The notes under the pieces are model-generated. The model had not been told where the DNA came from. It ran no database searches and saw only the letters and a program-made list of their open reading frames with translations. A stretch of 49,742 bases of DNA from Clostridiales bacterium (lineage in GTDB: Bacteria > Bacillota > Clostridia > Peptostreptococcales > NVVX01): assembly GCA_021129775.1 (NCBI GenBank), contig JAJOKP010000072.1, positions 1 through 49,742 of the forward strand, in the 5' to 3' direction. Position 1 is the first letter of the stretch. Every line of letters begins with the position of its first letter. Of the stretch, positions 19,111-29,150 are shown piece by piece. The translations under genes and the position numbers were made by a program.

Positions 19111-21663
19111 TTGATTGATAAGCAAATGAATATTAAAGAAATACTAAAAGCAAAGTTATGCAAAGAGTCTGCTAGTGGAAAGAAGCGCAATATAATATTT
19201 TGGTATGATGCTGACAAAGAATTTGAAAATGAAATAGAGAACTTAGTTTTTGATAATACTAAAGTGGTTACCTTAGCTGATAACAATGCATTTGCTCTTA
19301 AATATGATATTGAAGTGGCTGATTTGGAATCTAATTATTTGTTGTATGCGCCATTTGGTAAGCCAGAAGATAGAGAAAATTGGCTTCTAGATATACAGAA
19401 ATATTCAGAAGAATTTACAACTGAGAGAGCAGTATATGAAATGAGACGACTTGGTATTACAGATGAAGCATTGAAACCAGTAATTAAGAGTAATATGAAG
19501 TTTTTTGCGAATGAAAAACGTGTAAAAAAATTAGAATCATTCGGGATAACAGAATACGATTCTAAAAGTCTTGAAATAGGAATCATTTCAGTATTAGCAA
19601 AACTTAAAGTAGCAGATTTTGACGAGTTAATAAAAATTTTGCTTAGGGAAGATTTAGAAGGTAGAGATAACCTAATTAAAAACATTGTAAAATATGGCAA
19701 CTTAGATTCGTTTTACAGTCATATAAAACAGAGATTTGGTTGTACAGATAACGTATTTAAGGTTGATGCGTTTGCGGCTATGTTGTTCTTTACAGCATTC
19801 TCCTATGAATATGAAGGCAAATTGCCATTTGATTTGGATCGATTAAAATCATCTAAAATGAGTGAAGTTGTGGTATTTGTTAGTGAGTTCATAAAAGACG
19901 AAAACTATTTTGAAGCAGCAGAGAAATATTCGAGAAAATTTGAAGAAATATTAAGAATAAAAAAAGTACTAGATGAAGTAAGCACTGAGAATTTTGTTAA
20001 ATGCGAAACGTTCAAGATTATAGATGAAATTATTATTGAGCGAATGATTAAAAATATTATTGATGGAAACAAAGATTTCGATACTCATATACACAATGCA
20101 AAGGTCAGAAGAACATCACTTTGGAAGAATAGCTTTATAAATGAATATAGAGCCCTTATCAATGGCTTGGAACTTCTACAGAAGTTTGATAGTTTATCAG
20201 GCAAGTTTATCTCTGAATCTTTGAATGACTTTTATACGATGTATATCACTGAATTTAGCCAAATTGACTATTATTACAGAAAGTTCTATTATCACTATGA
20301 TCAAATAGACAACAAAGACGCTTTATCTGAATTAAATCAAGTAATAGAAAACACATATGTAACAGGGTATTTGGATACACTTTCTATAAAGTGGTCGAGT
20401 CTAATCGAAGAGGAAGGCTTAAGTATGCTTGACTCTGTGTTGTATAAAAAACAATGGGATTTCTATAGTGATTATGTAAAGAAGTATAGTAATAATGATG
20501 AACGTATATTTGTTATTATAAGCGACGCAATGCGTTATGAAGTTGCTTTAGAGTTAACTTCTGAGCTTCTTAAAGAAAGACGTGCTGAAATTAGTTTGAG
20601 TGCAATGCAAGGAGTCATCCCGTCGCAGACAAAATTTGGAATGGCGGCGTTACTGCCGCGGACAGTCATGACTTACGATGAGGATCAATGTATAAGAATC
20701 GACGGAATTAAAACATCGGGCATTAAAAATAGAGAAAAGGTGTTATTGCAAGTTAATGTTAACTCCTTGGCGATTAAATATGATGACATTAAGAACATGA
20801 AAAATGATGAATATAAAGCAGCTTTTGCTGGAAAAAAACTTGTGTATATTTATCATGATACTATTGACAGAATCGGACATGCAGGTACTCCTTTTGATGC
20901 AGCAGAAGCAGCAATTAGCGAAATTAAAGATACTGTACGTTCACTGGTCAATCGTATGAGTGCTGCAAAAATTATAATCACTGCTGATCATGGATTTATA
21001 TATCAAAGATCTAATTTGGCTGAGTATGATAAGATGAAAAAAGCAAAAAATGATCTGGTGATTGAAACTGACAGAAGATATATTATATCTACAGAAACAA
21101 CAGACGATATGAATCTTTTGAATTTACCATTAAGTCAATCATTTCAAACTGTAGGTTCGTTGCAAGTAATAGTTCCTAAACGTTCTATTAGATTTAAGAC
21201 TCAAGGAAGTGATGGCAATTTTGTTCATGGTGGAGCAACACTGCAAGAGATGGTAGTGCCAGTTATTGAGTATTTTGACAAAAGAAGCGATGTTTATAAA
21301 GCAAAAAAAGTTGAAGTTGAGTTAACAAGTATTACTAGGAAACTTACAAATAGAATAACGCACCTAGAATTTTTTCAAACCAAATCTGTTTCTGAAAAGA
21401 AACTACCACTTAACGTAAAAATATTTTTAGCAGATAGTAATGGAAAAAGAGTGAGTAATGAAGTAATGATCATTGCAGATAGCAACTCTTCAGTTCCTGA
21501 AAACAGAACATTTAAGGGGAAATTTGTATTAAGAAACTTAGGGTATAAAAAAGAAGATACATACTATTTAGTGTTTGAAGATGACGAAGAAAATATTAAT
21601 CCAATCATTAAAAAGATTCCCTTTTACATTGACCTTGCAATAGGTGATGATTTTGGATTTTAG
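19111..21663 (+). CDS. pglZ: BREX alkaline-phosphatase-superfamily protein PglZ
   Basis: IFVIISDAMRYEVALEL, YIYHDTIDRIGHAGTPFDAAEAA, IIITADHGFIYQR; last gene of the operon. Confidence 0.93.
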   Translation: MIDKQMNIKEILKAKLCKESASGKKRNIIFWYDADKEFENEIENLVFDNTKVVTLADNNAFALKYDIEVADLESNYLLYAPFGKPEDRENWLLDIQKYSEEFTTERAVYEMRRLGITDEALKPVIKSNMKFFANEKRVKKLESFGITEYDSKSLEIGIISVLAKLKVADFDELIKILLREDLEGRDNLIKNIVKYGNLDSFYSHIKQRFGCTDNVFKVDAFAAMLFFTAFSYEYEGKLPFDLDRLKSSKMSEVVVFVSEFIKDENYFEAAEKYSRKFEEILRIKKVLDEVSTENFVKCETFKIIDEIIIERMIKNIIDGNKDFDTHIHNAKVRRTSLWKNSFINEYRALINGLELLQKFDSLSGKFISESLNDFYTMYITEFSQIDYYYRKFYYHYDQIDNKDALSELNQVIENTYVTGYLDTLSIKWSSLIEEEGLSMLDSVLYKKQWDFYSDYVKKYSNNDERIFVIISDAMRYEVALELTSELLKERRAEISLSAMQGVIPSQTKFGMAALLPRTVMTYDEDQCIRIDGIKTSGIKNREKVLLQVNVNSLAIKYDDIKNMKNDEYKAAFAGKKLVYIYHDTIDRIGHAGTPFDAAEAAISEIKDTVRSLVNRMSAAKIIITADHGFIYQRSNLAEYDKMKKAKNDLVIETDRRYIISTETTDDMNLLNLPLSQSFQTVGSLQVIVPKRSIRFKTQGSDGNFVHGGATLQEMVVPVIEYFDKRSDVYKAKKVEVELTSITRKLTNRITHLEFFQTKSVSEKKLPLNVKIFLADSNGKRVSNEVMIIADSNSSVPENRTFKGKFVLRNLGYKKEDTYYLVFEDDEENINPIIKKIPFYIDLAIGDDFGF

Positions 21664-21914
21664 GAGACTAGGTACGAATTCAAATGAAAAGCTACAGACA
21701 GGGGGACAGGGACTTGTCTGGTCATATGTTCCACTGTCTGATTTTTTTCGTAAATTGTGGGAGATGTTTTTGAAAAAGTTGCGGGTAATGGCTCCTTGAC
21801 AAGAAAAAGTACTAAATATTTGACATTATGTCGATTATATATTACAACAATGGTGAAATATAATAATTATGCGAGTGGAGTAATGAGAAGACTTGACAGC
21901 AAAAAAAGGGGATG

Positions 21915-22808
21915 TTAATTAGTTATCTCCTTTTTACCTGACGGTTTATTGACTAAATAAACAGAACTAATTACAAATAGTCCACCAATAAATTGAAAAT
22001 GAGTTATTCTTTCTCCTAAAAAAATAATAGAGACTATTACTGAGACGATAGGGATAACGTTTAAGAATATTGCTGAATTAGAAATCCCTAAGTGCTTAAG
22101 ACCGATAAGATAAAGATAAAAACCTATTGCTGAAGCAAATACTCCTAGAAAAATAATGTTTAATACTATTGTTAAATCAAGCATAAGCCAGTTATTATCT
22201 TCGAAAATCATAAATGGGATAAAAAAAATAGTGCCAATAAGTGATTGATAAAACACTATTGTGAGGTAGTCATATCTTTTAAACAGAGGTTTAGTACTTA
22301 AAGAATATGCTACAGCAGTGAAAGCAGCTGCAAACATCATTAGGTAGCCTTTTAAAAAACCTGTTGCAATAAGTTCTCTATAATTGAAACCTACTATAAG
22401 CAAAACACCGAAGATTGACAAAAACAAGCTCATCCATTTTTTGGAAATGATTTTTGTTTTGTAGACAATGCTCTCTGCGAGAGCTGAAATGACAGGTATT
22501 GAAGCGATAATTAAAGATGCAGTTGAAGCGGTAGTAATTCTAACACCGTTAAATTCGAAGTAAAAATATGCCGTTATACCAATTGCACCAGCAACAAACA
22601 TCAAAAAATAATCTTCTTTATCTATGGTTAGATTTTGTTTTTTGATATTAACTAGTATAAAAAGTAAAGTGCTCGCCAAAGAAAATCTCAAGAAACCAAG
22701 TGTCATAGGCTCTAGTACTGCCACCACAACTTTTATACTGACAAATGAAATGCCCCAAATAAATGCGCATATGAACATAGCAATACTCCCAATTTTGTTA
22801 TTACTCAT
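21915..22808 (-). CDS. EamA/DMT-family transporter
   Basis: FIWGISFVSIKVVVAVLEPMTLGFLRFSLAS, GVFASAIGFYLYLIGLKHLGISNSAIFLNVIPIVSVI. Confidence 0.9.
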   Translation of the reverse strand: MSNNKIGSIAMFICAFIWGISFVSIKVVVAVLEPMTLGFLRFSLASTLLFILVNIKKQNLTIDKEDYFLMFVAGAIGITAYFYFEFNGVRITTASTASLIIASIPVISALAESIVYKTKIISKKWMSLFLSIFGVLLIVGFNYRELIATGFLKGYLMMFAAAFTAVAYSLSTKPLFKRYDYLTIVFYQSLIGTIFFIPFMIFEDNNWLMLDLTIVLNIIFLGVFASAIGFYLYLIGLKHLGISNSAIFLNVIPIVSVIVSIIFLGERITHFQFIGGLFVISSVYLVNKPSGKKEITN

Positions 22809-22993
22809 GCATGATACCACCTTGATTACGTATTTTAAAACTAATATTGTTTTAAAAAAAACTTGACCCTTTGTAAAAAACTACCGATTTTGCTTAGTAA
22901 AAGCATTATAAAGCGACGAAATGTACTATATCATAATAAGATGTTGTTTGCAATAAAATTGGAAACAGTTGCAGTTAACTTCAAAAACTAATT

Positions 22994-23200
22994 GTTACTG
23001 ATCAGAGGCGAAATATGTGTCGAATAGCCTGAGCGAACGCTCCTCAACATGTCGCCCTGAGCGAACATAGTGAGTCGAATGGGCTCAAAAATAGATAATC
23101 AAGAAAAAAAAGAAATATTTAATTGGTTTGGCAAAGGTGCAGACCCATTTGACTCGCAAAAGCTCGCTCAGGTGACAGTCCATTACCTCTGAATAGTAAC
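22994..23200. repeat. MITE-like / palindromic repeat element, copy 2
   Basis: Ends GTTACTGATCAGAG / CTCTGAATAGTAAC; same orientation and internal blocks as 9383-9624 (GGTTTGGCAAAGG.GCAGACCCATT.GACTCGCAAAAGCT). Confidence 0.7.
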
Positions 23201-23224
23201 AACTAACTGAGTAAACTGAATTAG

Positions 23225-24145
23225 CTACTTTGTTATTAAGTTATACTCAACCGCAATTTGCGCGGCTACTTTAGCATTATGATATACAAGTTGAATGTTA
23301 GTCTCTAAACTTTCACCGCCAGTTAAGTCTTTGACTCTAGCGAGGAGAAAGGGAGTTGATTCTTTACCTTTAACACCACTTTTTTTAAGCTCTAGCAAAG
23401 CTTGATTAATGGTACGAGTGATTTTTTCTCTATTTTCTTCATACTCATTAGGTACAGGATTCCCAATTACAAGTCCACCTTTTAAACCCATTGACCATTT
23501 TGAACTCATTATGTTTGCTACTTCTTTTGGAGAATCAACCCGCGCGTCAACTGAAAACCCACTGTCCCTAAGATAAAATGCTGGTAAGTTATCAGATTTA
23601 TAGCCGAGGACTGTCACACCATGAGTTTCTAGGTATTCTAGAGTTAATCCAATGTCTAGTATTGATTTAATTCCAGTACATACAACTGCAACCTCAGTAT
23701 TAGCAAGTTCAATTAAGTCCGCAGAAACATCAAATGTTTCTTGTCCGCCTCTGTGAACACCACCGATTCATCCTGTTGCAAACACACTTACTCCTGCCAT
23801 TTTCGCAATTATCATTGTTGTAGCTACTGTTGTAGCACCGTCTAAACCTTTTGTCACTACAATAGGTAAATCACGTCTGCTGGTTTTAATTACCTCTAAT
23901 CCTTTTTTACCTAGAAAATCTATTTCTTCAGTCGTAAGACCTACTTTTAGCTTGCCATTAATAATAGCAATAGTTGCTGGAGTTGCGCCTCGTTTTCTAA
24001 CTATATCTTCAACCTCAAGAGCTGTTTCAACATTTTTAGGATAAGGCATACCATGCGATATAATAGTTGACTCTAGAGCAACAATGGGTTGTTTTTTACT
24101 CATTGCTGCTTTGACTTCTTCACTTAATACCATGTTCTTATTCAT
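23225..24145 (-). pseudogene. psuG: pseudouridine-5'-phosphate glycosidase, in-frame TGA
   Basis: MVLSEEVKAAMSKKQPIVALESTIISHGMPYPKNVETALEVE...[43 protein letters not shown]... with TGA at 23768-23770; both ORFs in the same frame. Confidence 0.85.
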
Positions 24146-24290
24146 AAAATAGTTCTCCTTTTTTCATTAAGTTGCTTATATGAACAGCTACAGATGTTCT
24201 TGTGATTTTAAGCAACCTAGCAATCTCTGCCTGAGAAAGCATGGGATCTTTTTCTATGAGTTTAAATATTTCTTTTTCTCGCTCTGTCAT
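24138..24290 (-). pseudogene. N-terminal HTH remnant, probably of an HTH-PfkB (pseudouridine kinase-type) gene
   Basis: MTEREKEIFKLIEKDPMLSQAEIARLLKITRTSVAVHISNLMKKGELFYE* ends overlapping the psuG start; no kinase domain remains. Confidence 0.6.
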
Positions 24291-24546
24291 AGGGGCTCCT
24301 CACATTAGTTTATTTTGCTTATATAAGTTTAGAATACAGCTTTTTTTTATTGTTGTCAACTCAACTCCTTTCACCCTTGCGCAGGAAGAGATAGCGTTGC
24401 TTGCAGACAAGCATTTATATTTTGGGGTTTACATACTGTGCGTATTTTGTTAAGATACTGTAATGAGAGAAAGCAATGGAAATATTCATTTGTATTACGG
24501 ATTACATTTTCCTATCATAGAAAATCATAACGTGGAGGTGTGTAGA

Positions 24547-25143
24547 ATGAAGCTAAATTGGAAAGGAAAATACAAAGGGGTAGAGAGTTTAGCAAAAGGC
24601 ACCTTGCCAGAAGATGCGGTAATGTTTAGAGAGCCGAAAACGATGTCAGAGTTAGGTTGGGTTGCTTCAATTTTTTTGATTCCAGTTTTTTTAGTAGTAG
24701 GAATTGGTACATATTTAAGGTTTGGAGAGATTGTGTTTTTTTTCGGGATGATAAACTCTTGGGGGGCTTTGCTTGCATTAGTAATGATTGTACCACATGA
24801 AGTATTACATGCTATTGCTTTTCCAAAAGATGCAGAAGTTGATGCGTGGTATTCACTAAAGTATGGGATGGCCTTTGTTCATTCTACGCACCCAGTATCT
24901 AAAAATCGCTTTATATTTCTTTCCTTGCTGCCAAATATTGTTTTTGGATTTATACCGTTTATACTTTGGGTGTTTATTCCCAACGAATCTACATGGCTAA
25001 CGGAGTTTTGGTTCACATTTTCGGTATTGGGATTAACAGTTGGTGTAGGTGATTATTTGAATGTATTTAATTCTATATGGCAAATGCCTAAAAATGCGGT
25101 AACCCAGCATTCGGGTTTTAATTCATACTGGTATATTCCTTAG
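24547..25143 (+). CDS. DUF3267-type putative zinc metallopeptidase, membrane protein
   Basis: VPHEVLHAIAFPKDAEVDAWYSL (HExxH) plus TM helices; RBS GGAGG upstream of 24547. Confidence 0.75.
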   Translation: MKLNWKGKYKGVESLAKGTLPEDAVMFREPKTMSELGWVASIFLIPVFLVVGIGTYLRFGEIVFFFGMINSWGALLALVMIVPHEVLHAIAFPKDAEVDAWYSLKYGMAFVHSTHPVSKNRFIFLSLLPNIVFGFIPFILWVFIPNESTWLTEFWFTFSVLGLTVGVGDYLNVFNSIWQMPKNAVTQHSGFNSYWYIP

Positions 25144-25340
25144 TCAGACAGAGGGACTTGTCTCACTGTCTCTTTGTCTCGGCTTTATTTAAATTTACAC
25201 ATTGTGTAGGAGAATGAGCGTCGCTGTAGAAAACTATGCTAATTCTCTTTTTCGTGAGAAAAAAGAAGCAAAATTATTAAAAGAGTGGTATTTTTCGGCT
25301 ACTTGTGTTACTTAGAGAAATTTGTAAGAAATTGTGAAAG

Positions 25341-26354
25341 ATGATGATATATGAATTTAAGGAGAGAAATATGGTATATGAAATTGCACAAAACAAAATT
25401 ACAGATATTAAATTTTGCAAAGAAAGCACTCAAAAAACATTTGAGATAGGGTGGAAAGATTACGAGGAATACATAGAAATAGATGTACCTGAGGACTTTA
25501 GTTTTGAGCAATGTATGGTTTACTTAGGAAGATCAGATACAGAAATTCTTCACAAGATTGAAAAGGGCGAATTTTATAAATTACTTAACTTTGATGGCGT
25601 TAACATTTTAATTAGTATTGCAATGAATTTGAAAAAACTAAAAGTAACATTTTTAGAAAAAGCACCACCAAAACCCTTTAGACTGCTAACAGCTAAATAT
25701 ATGTGGAATATGTTCGATTTAGGTACGGATTTAACACAATTCTATAAACTAGCCGAAACTGACTCAATCATTAAACTTTTGGTTGACAAGTATAAAGGGC
25801 TTAGAGTTGTAAAAACAGATGACGTTTTTGAAGCAATATGTTGGGCAATTATTGGGCAACAAATAAATTTAAAGTTTGCATATACCCTTAAGAAGAGATT
25901 AGTTGAATCTTATGGCGAAAGAGTAGAATATAAGAATAACGAGTATTTTTTGTTTCCTACACCATTTGTGATTTCTAAGCTCGAAGTTGAAGATTTAAAA
26001 CATTTGCAATTTACTATAAGGAAGGCTGAGTATGTAATAGGTGTTGCAAATCTCCTTAAAGATGGAATCATTACGAAGAAAGAATTATTGTTAGAGAAAA
26101 ATTGTGAAAAACTAAAGCAGAGATTAGTTCAAATAAGGGGAGTAGGAAATTGGACCGCAGATTATACAATTTTAAAATGCTTTGATATAAAAGATGCTTT
26201 TCCAATCGCTGATGTTGGTATTTATAATGCTTTGAAAGGAATTTTGAAACTAGATGAGAAGCCTTCTATAAACGAGATAGAGAAACTCTCTAAAAATTGG
26301 AATGGTTGGCAACCGAATACTACATTTTATTTATGGCGGTGGTTGTACGAGTAA
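25341..26354 (+). CDS. DNA-3-methyladenine glycosylase II (AlkA-like, HhH-GPD)
   Basis: FEAICWAIIGQQINLKFAYTLKKRLVESYG, QIRGVGNWTADYTILKCFDIKDAFPIADVGI. Confidence 0.9.
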   Translation: MMIYEFKERNMVYEIAQNKITDIKFCKESTQKTFEIGWKDYEEYIEIDVPEDFSFEQCMVYLGRSDTEILHKIEKGEFYKLLNFDGVNILISIAMNLKKLKVTFLEKAPPKPFRLLTAKYMWNMFDLGTDLTQFYKLAETDSIIKLLVDKYKGLRVVKTDDVFEAICWAIIGQQINLKFAYTLKKRLVESYGERVEYKNNEYFLFPTPFVISKLEVEDLKHLQFTIRKAEYVIGVANLLKDGIITKKELLLEKNCEKLKQRLVQIRGVGNWTADYTILKCFDIKDAFPIADVGIYNALKGILKLDEKPSINEIEKLSKNWNGWQPNTTFYLWRWLYE

Positions 26355-26423
26355 AGAGGTATATTTAGAGACAAGTAGTAATGTACTTGTCTCGTTTTTA
26401 GTCCTACCTTCGGTTTGAAATCA

Positions 26424-26894
26424 CTAAAATGAAATATGGCAGTACCCACTAGGATTTTTATCTAAGTAGTCTTGATGGTATTCTTCAGCGTCCCAAAACA
26501 CCTTTAATGGCATGATTTCTGTTACAATAGGTAGTTCGTATTTCGATTGTTCTGCATCCTTTGAAGATGTTATTACAGAATAATCAACTTCATCATAATA
26601 GTAGATGCCCGTTCTATAGTGGCTTCCTACATCTGGACCTTGACGGTCAATTACAGTAGGATCAACTATTTTCCAATACAGTTCAAGTAGAGCACTAAGA
26701 CTTATAACAGCTTCATCATATTCAAGATAGCAGGTCTCAGCGTGTCCCGTTTGTCCACTACATACTTCTTCATAAGTGGGATAGTCTTTTCGACCGTTTG
26801 AGTAACCTACCTTAACAAATAAAATGCCATTAATTTTCTTGAAATATGCTTCCACACCCCAAAAACAACCTGCAGCAAAAACAATTTTTTTCAT
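26424..26894 (-). CDS. msrA: peptide-methionine (S)-S-oxide reductase MsrA
   Basis: [66 protein letters not shown]. Confidence 0.96.
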   Translation of the reverse strand: MKKIVFAAGCFWGVEAYFKKINGILFVKVGYSNGRKDYPTYEEVCSGQTGHAETCYLEYDEAVISLSALLELYWKIVDPTVIDRQGPDVGSHYRTGIYYYDEVDYSVITSSKDAEQSKYELPIVTEIMPLKVFWDAEEYHQDYLDKNPSGYCHISF

Positions 26895-27029
26895 TGAGAA
26901 CAACACCTTTTTTAGATTTTTTGTGACTAGTACAACGAGTTCTCTTAATAATAGGCTAAACTAATATGGTGTAAAAAGCAAGGGAAGATGGGGTTGAAAT
27001 AATGAACTTTTACTCTTTTATCTACTTTG

Positions 27030-27135
27030 TTTTAGAGTTAAGACTCCTACTTCTTTAAGTGGGAACTTCCAATCAGGTGGGGTAGAATCCCCATCTGATT
27101 CCCCGATGTTCAGCGCAGCTGGACGAGTTCACTTT
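27030..27135 (+). mobile_element. possible IS200/IS605 (TnpB-type) end remnant with conserved-looking hairpins
   Basis: CTCCTACTTCTTTAAGTGGGAAC and AATCAGGTGGGG-TAGAAT-CCCCATCTGATT hairpin (27071-27100), reminiscent of IS605 right-end/omega-RNA regions; no tnpB ORF present; abuts a truncated gene. Confidence 0.4.
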
Positions 27136-27213
27136 CGTCACCACATAGAGCTTTCCATTCATATTTAATCTATTAAACCCTTTTTCAATAAATTCTTTTG
27201 GCACAGAAAAATT
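27136..27213 (-). pseudogene. C-terminal fragment of an RsmC-like class I methyltransferase
   Basis: Reverse strand reads NFSVPKEFIEKGFNRLNMNGKLYVVTK then diverges at the adjacent element. Confidence 0.45.
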
Positions 27214-27335
27214 CTCATGATAAAGTATAGAAGCTCATAATAACATCAAAATGAAATATATTTTGTAGAGTCATTTTGATAAAATTACCATATAGAGTTA
27301 CATAAACAGAAAAATAATGGATACAGGGGAGGCAC

Positions 27336-27898
27336 ATGTTAACATTTCTATTAGTTATACATAGTGAAAAAGCACGAGATAAACTAGAAGAAATATATTA
27401 TCATTATCACCGAGAGTTATTTATAACAGCATATACGGTTCTAAAAGATTATCATGAAGCCCAAGACATGGTTCAAAATGTAATTTTAAAACTTTCTAAC
27501 AACTTAGACAAAATTATTGAAATAAAGTGTAAGAAAACAAGCCTTATCTGGTTATTATAGTGAGGAACCTTTCTATAGATGCGTACAACCGTAAAAAAAG
27601 AACTACGTATATCCCTTTTGACGAAGTAGCTAGACTAGAGATATTAGACGATGTGGACCTTGATGAACATGTGTTAAGAATCGAAGAAAGTAAGGAAATG
27701 GCGAAAAGCCTTGCTGATTTACATCAACCCTATGCAGATATTCTAACACTTAGATATTATCATCAATTATCGATTACAGAAATAGCTGACGTATTAGAAA
27801 TAACAGAGAATAACGTAAGTGTACGTATTGGTAGGGCAAAGAAGGCACTAAAAGGCATTCTTGAAAAAGGAAGTGTCACATATGAAGAAGCGACCTAG
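27336..27898 (+). pseudogene. ECF-type sigma-70 factor, frameshifted
   Basis: LEEIYYHYHRELFITAYTVLKDYHEAQDMVQNVILKLSNN, then a frame change near 27530-27560, then RNLSIDAYNRKKR...LTLRYYHQLSITEIADVLEITENNVSVRIGRAKKAL. Confidence 0.75.
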
Positions 27899-28298
27899 AG
27901 ACGAACAAGAGCGAATAGATAAACTAAAAGACATGTTTTTATATAATATAGGGTACGAACACGCACAGAATACTTGTAAAGAAGCAGATCGACTACTAGG
28001 AGAATATAAAAACTTTGAAATTCCAGGAAGTCTTAATGAATGGTTTTTAAAACATCAAACAAAATGCAACAAGAAAATAAAGCGAGAGAAAATTAGAAAA
28101 AGTGTAATAAGAATTAGTAAACGAGTAGCTATGATTATACTTGTAATCGGAATAACATCTGGAGTGGTTAAGATGAGTGTCGAAGCATTTAGAATTCGAT
28201 TTTTAAACATGATAATTGAGACAACTAATAAATTTAGCACTATGCAGATTGAAGAAAAAAATAATGTAGACTATGTAGGTGACTTGCCACAAGAATGA
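27882..28298 (+). CDS. putative anti-sigma factor / single-TM protein
   Basis: Overlaps the sigma factor 3' end; one TM segment VAMIILVIGITSGVVKM. Confidence 0.5.
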   Translation: MKKRPRDEQERIDKLKDMFLYNIGYEHAQNTCKEADRLLGEYKNFEIPGSLNEWFLKHQTKCNKKIKREKIRKSVIRISKRVAMIILVIGITSGVVKMSVEAFRIRFLNMIIETTNKFSTMQIEEKNNVDYVGDLPQE

Positions 28299-28312
28299 TG
28301 GAGGGCGAGAAT

Positions 28313-28929
28313 ATGAAAGTTAGATGCGTTTTGCCTGCTGTGTTAATTATAATTTCTGTTGCTACACTTTTTTGATTTCACCGAAGCAAGATGATACTTT
28401 TTAAGATGCAGTGGTAAACGAAAATATAATTGAGGTCAAATCATTCAGCGTAAATTCAGATTCTACAGAAATGAATATATTAGCAAAAGGAACGGTATTT
28501 ATCAAAAGAGCTGATGGAATTCCTGAACATGTACAGATTGTTGCTTAGATTGAGATAGACCCAAATGACTGGGGCGGTGTTACTTTCTACTTCTCTGACG
28601 AATGCCACGTTTCCAACATAACAAGCAGTTACCCCGAAAACGAAACTCAAACAAATCATTCGTATTATGTAGCAAAGTAGACTACTGCGGCTGTGGAACG
28701 TGAATGGAATAAGTGGATAGAAGTTGGAAGATGTCGTAGATATATGCCAACAGGGGGCGGCACAGGAACAGTTGTGATTGATTTGTTTCTTGATAAAAAT
28801 GCAACACATCACCCTGAGACATTCAATTTTACAGTTGCGGTCGGCTCCGATGAAAGAGATGGTATAAAGGTTATTGACGTTGATTATAAAACTATCGAAA
28901 TACCCATACCATTAACAGATAACGAGTAA
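28313..28929 (+). pseudogene. secreted protein with multiple in-frame stops
   Basis: Signal-like MKVRCVLPAVLIIISVATLF, then a frame change and one frame LISPKQDDTF*DAVVNENIIEVKSFSVNSDSTEMNIL...IVA*IEIDPNDWGGVTFYFSDE...YYVAK*TTAAVEREWNKW...IPIPLTDNE*. Confidence 0.7.
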
Positions 28930-29150
28930 TCAGTTTCAATAATACGAATTGAATAATAGCAATCTAAGTAAAACAGGTAAAAGCCGAAGCCGCTTGCACA
29001 CGAGATATGAAAAGTTGTTTGTAAAAGCTGATAAAGAATTGATAAGGTAACAAAGTTAATTTATAGACTAATAGGGGTAAGTGGCGTGACAACAATGATA
29101 AATGGGGTAATTCTATTGCTTCATGCAAAAAAAAGTGACGGAGGAATATT

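Noticed and set aside
23225-24145. TGA-encoded glycine or selenocysteine in psuG
   Set aside because: Conserved context is GGIGG, so Gly is expected. No SECIS-like reason was seen, TGA terminates other genes here, and the neighbouring kinase is also deleted, so decay is more likely.
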